From: Promethearchaeota archaeon
GTDB lineage: Archaea; Asgardarchaeota; Lokiarchaeia; Sigynarchaeales; MK-D1
Length of the DNA: 5,037 bases
Direction of reading: 5' to 3'
NCBI GenBank assembly: GCA_016839385.1
Contig: JAEOUK010000057.1
Location: 1 to 5,037 of the forward strand
Every line of letters begins with the position of its first letter. Position 1 is the first letter of the stretch. Under the pieces are notes generated by a model. It ran no database searches and was not told where the DNA came from. It saw nothing but the letters and a program-made list of their open reading frames with translations. This document shows positions 1 through 5,037 of this stretch, one piece after another. A program made the position numbers and the translations under genes.

Positions 1-186
1 AATATCGTTGTTACGTCTATAGCTCTCCTCTTCCCACTTTTTCTTCATTCCGTCAATTATTCGGGGATATAATTTGTATTTTGATTGCGCATCCTTTTGC
101 ATTGTAGTTAGAAGTTGGTTTCGGAATGGGAGAAATTCACTACGTCGTCCTATGCGTGTAATGAAATGTTCGAATCGAATTGACAT
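1..186 (-). CDS. unrecognised protein, N-terminal 62 residues, runs off left edge
   Basis: An open frame of 62 codons begins at an ATG at 186 and reaches the left edge without a stop. I do not recognise the protein. It starts MSIRFEHFITRIGRR and becomes strongly charged near the edge (GMKKKWEEESYRRNND), with a basic, probably helical character and no signal peptide or membrane segment. The ATG is chosen because a GTGAT at 191-195, complementary to the archaeal 16S rRNA 3' end (AUCACCUCC), lies four bases upstream. The frame stays open upstream to a TGA at 241-243 with no better start. It is co-directional with the exonuclease gene and lies 168 bases downstream of its stop. A plus-strand open frame overlaps it, but that reading has less protein-like composition. 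Being only a fragment, it could still be spurious. Confidence 0.5.
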   Translation of the reverse strand, partial: MSIRFEHFITRIGRRSEFLPFRNQLLTTMQKDAQSKYKLYPRIIDGMKKKWEEESYRRNNDI

Positions 187-354
187 AGAAATCACTTTCA
201 GGATGATGGGAAAGATGGATGGCTGGAGATTCCAGCTTACTCAATTTAATGACGCTAAACCTAAAAGTCCGTATGAAGAAAAGATTCTGTTAAACATTCC
301 AACGAATTTTCTAACTATTGGAAGTAATCCTCAATATATGACATTTCCTAGTGG
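187..354. other. gap between exonuclease gene and left-edge ORF, no convincing gene
   Basis: These 168 bases hold no supported gene. On the minus strand an ATG at 344 begins a reading MSYIEDYFQ that meets TAG at 315-317 and again at 261-263. On the plus strand part of an open frame crosses the segment and runs 31 bases into the end of the exonuclease gene. The only likely functional element is the ribosome binding site at 191-195 for the left-edge ORF. No clear TATA box was found. Confidence 0.4.
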
Positions 355-1125
355 TTATTCAACAATTAAACGAATTGGACAATGATCTGAACCCATTACC
401 GAACTTAGGATTGTACTTTCTTTAACTTTAGGCATAAACTCTTTTGAAACTACGAAATAATCAATTCTCCACCCGACATTCTTTTCCCGAGATTTCGTTC
501 GATAAGACCACCATGTATAATGATCGGGACCTTTCTCAAATTCTCGAAAAGAATCGACGTATCCACTCTCAATTAGTTCAGTAAACTTGTCACGTTCCTC
601 GTCAGTGAATCCAGCATTTTTCCGGTTCGCCATAGGATGTTTTAAGTCAATTTCTTTGTGGGCTACGTTGAAATCTCCACAAATGACTACTGATTTTTTT
701 TCTCGTAGTCGTTCGAAATACGCAAGAGTTTCATCATTAAAAACCATTTTTTTATCTAAATTGACCAATTCATTTCCTGCATTTGTGAAATAACAGTTGA
801 CCAAGAAAAACTCATTAAATTCCAATGTTACTACTCGTCCTTGTTGATCAATATCGTCATTTCCAATTTCATAAAAAAAGTTTAACGGTTTTAATCCATC
901 CTTTACGTAACTGATTACACCGGCATGCCCATTTTTTGTTTTAGATGCATTCCAGTAATATTGTGAATACCCCTGAATTTCAAGGAGTTCTTTTTGAATT
1001 GTTTTCTCAGATACTTTTACCTCTTGAAAACAAAATACGTCTGCTTTTTCCGAAAGCATAAATTCTATTAAACCTTTTTTCGCTGCCGCATTAGCTCCAT
1101 TGATGTTCCAAGAAACAAGTTTCAT
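355..1125 (-). CDS. xthA: exodeoxyribonuclease III / AP endonuclease
   Basis: This is a 256-residue, apparently complete member of the ExoIII/APE1 (EEP superfamily) Mg-dependent DNA repair nucleases. These cut the backbone 5' of abasic sites and remove 3'-blocking groups during base excision repair. The start MKLVSWNINGANAA is the family's canonical N-terminus. Visible active-site residues are N7/N9, E35 in FCFQE (metal ligand), Y112 in the NCYFTN segment (matching the catalytic Tyr of E. coli ExoIII), D151 and N153 in GDFNVAH, D222 in GWRIDYF, and D247/H248 in SDHCPI. TWWSYR at 204-209 is also typical. The length fits the family's usual 250-270 residues. The ATG has no Shine-Dalgarno before it, and a T/A-rich stretch at 1145-1156 is at the right distance for a leaderless transcript. 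The stop is TAA. Ordinary chromosomal repair gene; family assignment is secure, but the choice between exonuclease and AP endonuclease as main activity cannot be made from sequence. Confidence 0.95.
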   Translation of the reverse strand: MKLVSWNINGANAAAKKGLIEFMLSEKADVFCFQEVKVSEKTIQKELLEIQGYSQYYWNASKTKNGHAGVISYVKDGLKPLNFFYEIGNDDIDQQGRVVTLEFNEFFLVNCYFTNAGNELVNLDKKMVFNDETLAYFERLREKKSVVICGDFNVAHKEIDLKHPMANRKNAGFTDEERDKFTELIESGYVDSFREFEKGPDHYTWWSYRTKSREKNVGWRIDYFVVSKEFMPKVKESTILSSVMGSDHCPIRLIVE

Positions 1126-1144
1126 ATATAGAAAAGCATATCAC

Positions 1145-1156
1145 TAAATAAAAAAT
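1145..1156 (-). promoter_or_regulatory. possible TATA element for the exonuclease gene
   Basis: On the minus strand the stretch TTTTTTATTTAG lies about 20 to 31 bases before the ATG at 1125. That is where a TATA box would sit if transcription began at the start codon. No ribosome binding site precedes that ATG, which agrees with a leaderless mRNA. The box is a weak match and could equally be a U-rich terminator tract for the upstream GTPase transcript. Confidence 0.3.
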
Positions 1157-1169
1157 CGGGTATTAATCC

Positions 1170-1192
1170 TTGAATTCCTAAATAGGATTCAA
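1170..1192. repeat. imperfect inverted repeat (hairpin) between GTPase and exonuclease genes
   Basis: The arms TTGAAT (1170-1175) plus CCTA (1177-1180) pair with TAGG (1183-1186) plus ATTCAA (1187-1192). This gives ten base pairs with one bulged base at 1176 and a very small loop. On the transcribed minus strand a T-rich tract follows about 14 bases later (1145-1156). It could be a terminator-like hairpin for the GTPase mRNA or an operator just upstream of the exonuclease promoter. The stem is AT-rich, so chance is possible. Confidence 0.35.
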
Positions 1193-1244
1193 CAAAATCA
1201 AATATAGGCCCACAATTTAGAAAAATTCAAGAAAGGATAGAAAT

Positions 1245-1763
1245 TTATTGTCCAACAATCTTTTTGGTCAAGGTAATAAATGCCTGATCGACATTGAGAT
1301 TATCTTTTGCTGATGTCTCAATATATTCGGAACCTTGGCTTTCTGCATATGCGCGAGCTTCATCCCTATCAATTACCTCACCAACATCAGCTAAGAGATC
1401 CAACTTGTTTCCAATTAGGACGAATGGAATATCACCCGCAAATTGCTTTACTTCTGCTCTCCAGTTTTTAATTTCATCCCATGTGGCTGCACGGCTTAAA
1501 TCAAATACTAATAATGCTCCAGCGGCACCTTTATAGAATGTGGATCGAATAAATGAGAATCGTTCCTGACCACCGATATCCCAAATGCTCAGTGTGCAGA
1601 TGTTATCGTTGGCTAATTCTACGTCTTTGGTTAAAATGTCTACTCCAACGGTTAGCTTGTAATCAGTTTGAAATTTTGATTTGATAAACCGCATTATGAG
1701 TGAGGTTTTTCCAACACCCGCTGGACCGCACAGCAAAACTTTGAGTTTGTAGCTACTTGTCAT
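1245..1763 (-). CDS. Rab/Arf-like small GTPase of the Ras superfamily (Asgard type)
   Basis: This is a single-domain, 172-residue GTP-binding protein with every G motif: G1 GPAGVGKT (13-20), G2 T38 in the switch I loop, G3 WDIGGQE (61-67), G4 NKLD (119-122) and G5 ETSAK (149-153). The WDxxGQERF context and ETSAK are Rab/Ras-like, while the double Gly in G3 recalls Arf/Sar proteins. Q66 matches the catalytic Gln of Ras, so hydrolysis should be intact. The position of Ras Gly12 is Ala15. There is no N-terminal amphipathic extension and no C-terminal Cys; the chain ends KKIVGQ. Prenyl or acyl anchoring of the eukaryotic kind is therefore not encoded. The start is the only sensible Met before the P-loop, and a GGTG at 1774-1777 lies ten bases upstream. 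The stop is TAA. Asgard archaea carry many such GTPases; a role in membrane or cytoskeletal regulation is only inferred, and the partner is unknown. Confidence 0.93.
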   Translation of the reverse strand: MTSSYKLKVLLCGPAGVGKTSLIMRFIKSKFQTDYKLTVGVDILTKDVELANDNICTLSIWDIGGQERFSFIRSTFYKGAAGALLVFDLSRAATWDEIKNWRAEVKQFAGDIPFVLIGNKLDLLADVGEVIDRDEARAYAESQGSEYIETSAKDNLNVDQAFITLTKKIVGQ

Positions 1764-1773
1764 ACTTTTTATA

Positions 1774-1777
1774 CACC
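1774..1777 (-). promoter_or_regulatory. possible Shine-Dalgarno of the GTPase gene
   Basis: GGTG on the minus strand matches the core complementary to archaeal 16S rRNA and is separated by ten bases from the ATG at 1763. The spacing is slightly long. Unlike the deacetylase and exonuclease, this gene then appears to have a leader. Confidence 0.35.
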
Positions 1778-1793
1778 AGTTGATCTCTGCTTA

Positions 1794-1907
1794 TTATTTG
1801 GTTAGTCTCCAATGCTTAATATATTTATGTTGATTGTTCGTTAAATTTATTTGTTTAGGTAATGGACCTTGTTTCCATAACCTTTGTTCTAAGTTATTTA
1901 TTTTCAA
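1794..1907 (-). CDS. doubtful small ORF, 37 residues
   Basis: Between the deacetylase and GTPase genes the minus strand has an open frame from a TTG at 1907 to tandem TAA TAA stops at 1791-1796. It would encode a basic, Asn/Gln/Lys-rich peptide containing WKQGPLPKQINL and ending KHWRLTK. An AGGGTAGA lies immediately upstream of the TTG, rather close for a ribosome binding site. No family is recognised and no ATG start is available. In AT-rich DNA an open frame of this length arises by chance fairly easily. It is listed because the two consecutive stops and the protein-like end make it worth a comparison with relatives. It could also be the remnant of a longer gene. Confidence 0.15.
   Translation of the reverse strand: MKINNLEQRLWKQGPLPKQINLTNNQHKYIKHWRLTK
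1818..1826 (-). promoter_or_regulatory. possible TATA box for the GTPase gene
   Basis: The minus strand carries TAAATATAT here, a fair archaeal TATA match. Initiation about 27 bases downstream would fall near 1795 and give a leader of about 32 bases that includes the GGTG at 1774-1777. A second AT-rich candidate, AAATAATAAG, lies at 1790-1799. The assignment rests on spacing only. Confidence 0.25.
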
Positions 1908-1923
1908 ATCTACCCTAAATTGT

Positions 1924-1935
1924 TATTGATCAATA
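1924..1935. repeat. 12-bp perfect palindrome after the deacetylase gene
   Basis: TATTGATCAATA is a perfect palindrome just past the UAG that ends the deacetylase. It contains the in-frame UGA at 1930-1932, which would be the next stop if that UAG were read through. It could be a dimeric regulator's site or part of the 3' end of the mRNA. One such 12-mer in 5 kb of AT-rich DNA is within chance expectation. Confidence 0.2.
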
Positions 1936-1947
1936 TAATTCCGATCT

Positions 1948-3138
1948 CTAAATATTTGGAAGAACTTCTTCATTGACATATTTTTCGATTGCGTCTAATC
2001 GTTCCTCAATTCTCAGAGAATACATTGGATTCTTAAGAATTTGTTCCTCTGCTCGATAATTATTGTCACGCAATTCATAAGGTGTGGGTTCATCTAAATG
2101 TTTTTGTTCGTAGAATTGGATCCAATCATCAGGAATCGCATTAGGTAAGTCAACATCTAACATAGAAGCCAATGCAAGTGTCCAACTCCGAGGAACAGCA
2201 CTCATCAAATATCCACCTCCCCCTACTGCAATCCATCTCCCTTTAGAATATTGTTTAACATAATTCCTTATTAGATGATACATCCTATAATGCCCTGAAG
2301 TAGATAATCCCATCTGGGTCAAGGGATCTCTAAAATATGTATCAGCTCCTAATTGGGTAACTAACACATCCGGTTTGAATGCTACCATGATGCGCGGAAT
2401 GTGTTTTTTAAACATGTCTAGATATACACTATCATAGGTTCCTGGATACACTGGAAAATTAATTGAATAGCCCTTACCAGATTCTTTTCCTCGCTCTTCC
2501 ATGAATCCTGTCCCAGGGAATAATGTGTGACCATCTTGATGAATAGACAGTGTCAAAACATCCGGATCATTATAAAATGTATCTTGTACACCATCCCCAT
2601 GGTGGCAATCGACATCCAGATACATAACTTTTAAATTCGGGTATTTCACACGGATTTTTTGGATTGCAACGGAGACATCATTAAAGATGCAAAATCCGTG
2701 AGCCAATCTTCGCATTGCATGGTGTAATCCTCCAGCAATATTAAAAGCTGTATTGATTCCATTACTTTCATCCATAACCAATTCAGCAGCGGTGATACTT
2801 GCCCCAACTGCCATTGATGAGGCTTCATACATACCAGGAAACACAGGGTTGTCAAGGGAACCTAACCCAAAAGTTTCTCTTTGATGTTTTCCAACAATAT
2901 CTTGAGGATTCTTACTGTATTTTCTCACTGCATCGATGTATTCTTGTGCATGCACCAAGGAAAGATCTTCAAGAGTCGCCATTACGGGTCTATAGACAAC
3001 TAAATTCTAGTTTTTCAGTAAACCATATGATTCTATAAGTTTATATGTGAGTTCGAGGCGAATGGGTTGAAGAGGATGGTGTTCACCGAAATTATATTTA
3101 AAAAAATCCTCTGAATAAACGAAACCAACTTTATCCAT
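1948..3138 (-). CDS. acuC: AcuC-like class I histone deacetylase-family protein, interrupted by in-frame UAG
   Basis: This is a zinc-dependent lysine deacetylase of the HDAC/AcuC family, acting on acetyl-lysine in proteins. Read from the ATG at 3138 it has 396 codons, matching AcuC length, with UAG at codon 44. Codons 1-43 (MDKVGFVYSEDFFKY, then GEHHPLQPIRLELTY, then ESYGLL) are the conserved N-terminal strand and helix of the family. Downstream, in full-length numbering, lie the H139/H140 dyad (GGLHHA), zinc ligands D177 and H179 (DVDCHHGDG) and D266 (LGADT), and Y310 (GGGGY). These are within a few residues of human HDAC8 H142/H143, D178/H180, D267 and Y306. The AcuC-type segment PRSWTLALA follows. 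A TATA box about 27 bases before 3138 supports that start. Translation from the ATG at 2982 would give 344 residues with an intact catalytic core but no first strand, and that ATG has no visible ribosome binding site. Options are a nonsense allele, a base error, or UAG decoded as an amino acid. The family call is secure; expression of the full protein is not. Confidence 0.9.
3007..3009 (-). other. in-frame UAG codon inside the deacetylase gene
   Basis: Codon 44 of the deacetylase frame reads TAG, between the conserved N-terminal part ending YGLLKN and the continuation NLVVYRPVMATLEDLSLVH. Both sides match the HDAC/AcuC family in the same frame with no length change, so this is a point event and not a frameshift. 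Codons for Gln, Lys, Glu, Trp, Tyr, Ser or Leu are one base away. The region is a variable linker in the family, so the original residue cannot be deduced. Confidence 0.9.
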
Positions 3139-3159
3139 TTTTATCAGCTATTATCATTT

Positions 3160-3178
3160 GTTTTTATATCTTTTTTTT
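3160..3178 (-). promoter_or_regulatory. archaeal BRE/TATA promoter for a leaderless deacetylase mRNA
   Basis: On the minus strand a run of eight A bases (3171-3178) is followed by GATATAAAAAC (3160-3170). The TATA core is centred about 27 bases before the ATG at 3138, the normal archaeal distance from TATA box to transcription start. No Shine-Dalgarno lies in between, so a leaderless transcript is likely. The upstream end overlaps the RACo stop codon (3177-3179), so the promoter is packed into the 38-bp gap. The site argues for 3138 as the true start and not 2982. Confidence 0.6.
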
Positions 3179-5037
3179 ATCTTGTAGGAAGTTCATGGTA
3201 AATTTCTTCTAAGGAGGGGAATCTATCTAACTGGTAGTGCGGGAAATACATGGAGAACGCATATTCCTTCTGAAAATTCTTTGCGGAAGCAATTTCAAAA
3301 TATTTTACATTATAAGCAATTTCATTAGCAAAATCCCGCATTTCTATGTCTTTTAGACACATTTGTGCCCCTAATCCTGCTGCATTTCCTATTTGGTAGA
3401 TATTTTTGGATGCAATCTCAGGGAATAAACCAATAATTCGTGCATTTTCCTTATCAATGTAATTTCCAAAAGCTCCAGCTAATAGCACTTGTTCAAGCTC
3501 AGGAGAATTGGAGAATTGGTTTTGTAAAAGATACGCACCTGAGAGAAAAGCCCCTTTTGCTAGTTGGAATTGTCGAATATCTTGCTGAGATACTGTAATT
3601 GTGAAATTCTTTCTCTTATCTTCGAATTCTGCTCCATGAATATTTGAATCATAAATCACATATTTTTCTGATCCAGTAGATGAATCTAATACTGTATCTG
3701 GTAGATAATGTGAATTAAAATTGCCATTACGTTTAATAATTTTGCTCTTTACCATCTCTGCCATTAAATCTATTAATCCTGAGCCACAATATCCAATTGG
3801 TTTTACATTACCGATGGTTCGAATCGAAGGCTCAAAAGTTTCTGGATCAATTTTAAGACTCTCTATTGCACCTTCAGCAGCTCTCATCCCAAATTCGATG
3901 TGTGCTCCTTCTAAAGCAGAACCTGCTGCACATGAACCTGTTATCAATCCATGTTTATTTCCCATTACAAGTTCTCCATTGGTTCCAATATCGATAAGCA
4001 AGCTAAATTTATCATATGTGTCGATACGGGATGAAACTATACACCCGATGGTATCGGTTCCTACAAATCCTGCAACTACTGGAGGCGTATAAATACGTGC
4101 ACGGGGAGAAGCTTTGATTCCTAATCGATCTGCATCTACATATATTGGTGATTTAAAGACCGGAACAAATGGAGAACGTGCTAATTGTTCGGTATCCAAT
4201 CCATAAAGCATATGATGCATTCCCGTGTTACCAACTACGGCTAGTTCTTTTACTTGGGAGGGAGAGATATTTGCATTCTCGCATGTTTTCGAAAGGATTT
4301 GGTTAAAAGCTGATATAATTAACTCTTGAGCTTTCACACTTGAATTATTTTGTTTAATGTATGATATTCGGGTAATCAAATCCTCACCAATTGATACCTG
4401 TGGATTCAACATGGAGGATATTGATACGATATCTCCAGTAATCAAATTAATTAAATACCCTACTATCGTTGTCGTTCCAAGATCGATTGCCATCCCATAG
4501 AATTCTTGTTGATAGCCTGGTTCTATATCTAAAATTTTTGCAGACTCCGCCTCCATCCAATAATAAATCGTAATTTTTCCTTTTTGGGAACGTAAACTGG
4601 ATGGGATTACTTTAGAAAGTGTATAAATACTATTTGTAATTGTATCGAAAGAGAAATTTAATTTTGGATAAGAAGTGCGCAATGCATCGCCCATTCTTGA
4701 AAGATCATTTAAGGGATTCTCTAAATCTGGTAGGGGGACAGTTAATGTAAGTATTTTGACATAAGGTTGTAATTTAGGTATATAATCTCTCTTCAAAGCT
4801 TTTAAATCGCTTTCTACTAAAATCTTATTTCCTTGAGAAATTAATCCCTCCAACAGAACAATTCTAGAATCTCCCTTTATTTTGCATTGGCATGCTAATC
4901 TTACTCCTTTTGCAATTTCCTCTCTGTTCAGTAATTTCTTTTCAATATCAGTTAAAGGGGATATAGTGTCTCCATTGTCGATTGATAAAATTCGACATTT
5001 CCCACACGTTCCCTTCCCACCACACAATGCCCCAATT
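3177..5037 (-). CDS. RACo-like reductive activator of corrinoid proteins ([2Fe-2S] ferredoxin plus ASKHA ATPase), N-terminus cut off
   Basis: This protein would use ATP to drive one-electron reduction of inactive Co(II) corrinoid proteins back to Co(I), as shown for RACo acting on the corrinoid iron-sulfur protein of the acetyl-CoA pathway. Counting from the Leu (TTG) codon at 5027, a plant-type [2Fe-2S] set is visible: C2, C8 and C11 (CGGKGTCGKC) and C46 (RLACQC). Linker and middle domains follow. The ASKHA ATPase domain has phosphate-1 motif DLGTTT (182-187), NPQ (208-210), VGNTGMHH (265-272), phosphate-2 motif DIGTNGEL (346-353), GSCAAGSALEG (364-374), LLAGAFGNY (515-523) and GNAAGLGA (547-554). 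The Leu is not a start: the frame continues open through IGA to the right edge, and the first roughly 30 residues of the ferredoxin are missing. The stop is TAA. The single N-terminal [2Fe-2S] domain resembles RACo and not the methanogen RamA layout with a C-terminal 4Fe-4S ferredoxin. The actual partner, acetyl-CoA pathway corrinoid protein or methyltransferase corrinoid protein, lies outside the window. Confidence 0.93.
   Translation of the reverse strand, partial: IGALCGGKGTCGKCRILSIDNGDTISPLTDIEKKLLNREEIAKGVRLACQCKIKGDSRIVLLEGLISQGNKILVESDLKALKRDYIPKLQPYVKILTLTVPLPDLENPLNDLSRMGDALRTSYPKLNFSFDTITNSIYTLSKVIPSSLRSQKGKITIYYWMEAESAKILDIEPGYQQEFYGMAIDLGTTTIVGYLINLITGDIVSISSMLNPQVSIGEDLITRISYIKQNNSSVKAQELIISAFNQILSKTCENANISPSQVKELAVVGNTGMHHMLYGLDTEQLARSPFVPVFKSPIYVDADRLGIKASPRARIYTPPVVAGFVGTDTIGCIVSSRIDTYDKFSLLIDIGTNGELVMGNKHGLITGSCAAGSALEGAHIEFGMRAAEGAIESLKIDPETFEPSIRTIGNVKPIGYCGSGLIDLMAEMVKSKIIKRNGNFNSHYLPDTVLDSSTGSEKYVIYDSNIHGAEFEDKRKNFTITVSQQDIRQFQLAKGAFLSGAYLLQNQFSNSPELEQVLLAGAFGNYIDKENARIIGLFPEIASKNIYQIGNAAGLGAQMCLKDIEMRDFANEIAYNVKYFEIASAKNFQKEYAFSMYFPHYQLDRFPSLEEIYHELPTR

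Noticed and set aside
261..344. Minus-strand reading MSYIEDYFQ with two or more internal TAG codons, as a second candidate for UAG decoding
   Set aside because: It would need three UAG codons within about 30 codons and matches no family, so it is more simply noncoding sequence.
74..385. Plus-strand open frame of 103 codons at the left end
   Set aside because: It overlaps the end of the exonuclease gene and lies antisense to the left-edge ORF. It has a Cys/Trp/Arg-rich composition in its first half and no clear ribosome binding site. It matches no family I recognise.
2646..2855. Minus-strand 69-codon frame inside the deacetylase, and similar plus-strand frames at 587-793, 1294-1536, 2799-3038 and 3721-4092
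   Set aside because: They lie within or antisense to genes with clear family motifs and have no features of their own.
2980..2982. ATG at 2982 as the natural start of the deacetylase
   Set aside because: It would remove conserved N-terminal family sequence that is present in frame upstream. It also has no visible ribosome binding site or well-placed TATA box.
5025..5027. TTG at 5027 as the start of the RACo-like protein
   Set aside because: It falls on a residue inside the ferredoxin motif just before the first cluster Cys, and the frame stays open upstream to the window edge. The true start must lie outside.
1..5037. Search for CRISPR arrays, tRNA genes, insertion sequences, toxin-antitoxin or defence genes
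   Set aside because: I saw no regularly spaced repeats, cloverleaf-like segments, transposase motifs or defence-type domains. The region reads as ordinary chromosomal genes.

Overview
The window looks like a piece of an AT-rich archaeal genome, most likely an Asgard archaeon (Lokiarchaeia-like or a relative). The main evidence is a complete eukaryote-type Ras-superfamily GTPase with all five G motifs. It sits beside an archaeal/bacterial-type exonuclease III, an AcuC-type class I deacetylase and a RACo-type corrinoid-protein activator. Archaeal-style TATA boxes at leaderless spacing fit this. The assignment is an inference from gene content; no rRNA or other lineage marker is present.

All supported genes are on the minus strand, so transcription runs from right to left. 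From right to left they are: (1) a RACo-like [2Fe-2S]/ASKHA reductive activator whose N-terminus lies beyond the right edge (3177-5037); (2) an AcuC/HDAC-family deacetylase (1948-3138) whose first 43 conserved codons are separated from the rest by one in-frame UAG; (3) a 184-bp gap with a doubtful small ORF; (4) a 172-residue Rab/Arf-like GTPase (1245-1763); (5) a 119-bp gap with an imperfect hairpin; (6) exodeoxyribonuclease III / AP endonuclease (355-1125); (7) a gap with no convincing gene; (8) the start of an unrecognised ORF running off the left edge (1-186).

The most notable observation is the deacetylase. The shorter reading, starting at position 2982, lacks the family's N-terminal part. 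That part is present in the same frame immediately upstream, with a TATA box about 27 bases before its ATG, and is broken only by a UAG at 3007-3009. With the upstream part included, the catalytic residues fall within a few residues of their numbers in human HDAC8. The gene is therefore a fresh nonsense allele, a sequencing or assembly error, or a UAG-readthrough/pyrrolysine case. The gene's terminal stop is also UAG, with a UGA six codons later, so readthrough at both sites would give an almost normal protein.

Functionally, RACo and AcuC both touch C1/acetyl-CoA metabolism (corrinoid-protein reactivation and lysine deacetylation, including of acetyl-CoA synthetase in bacteria). The GTPase and the exonuclease look like independently expressed genes. 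No tRNA, rRNA, CRISPR array, insertion sequence or origin was seen.
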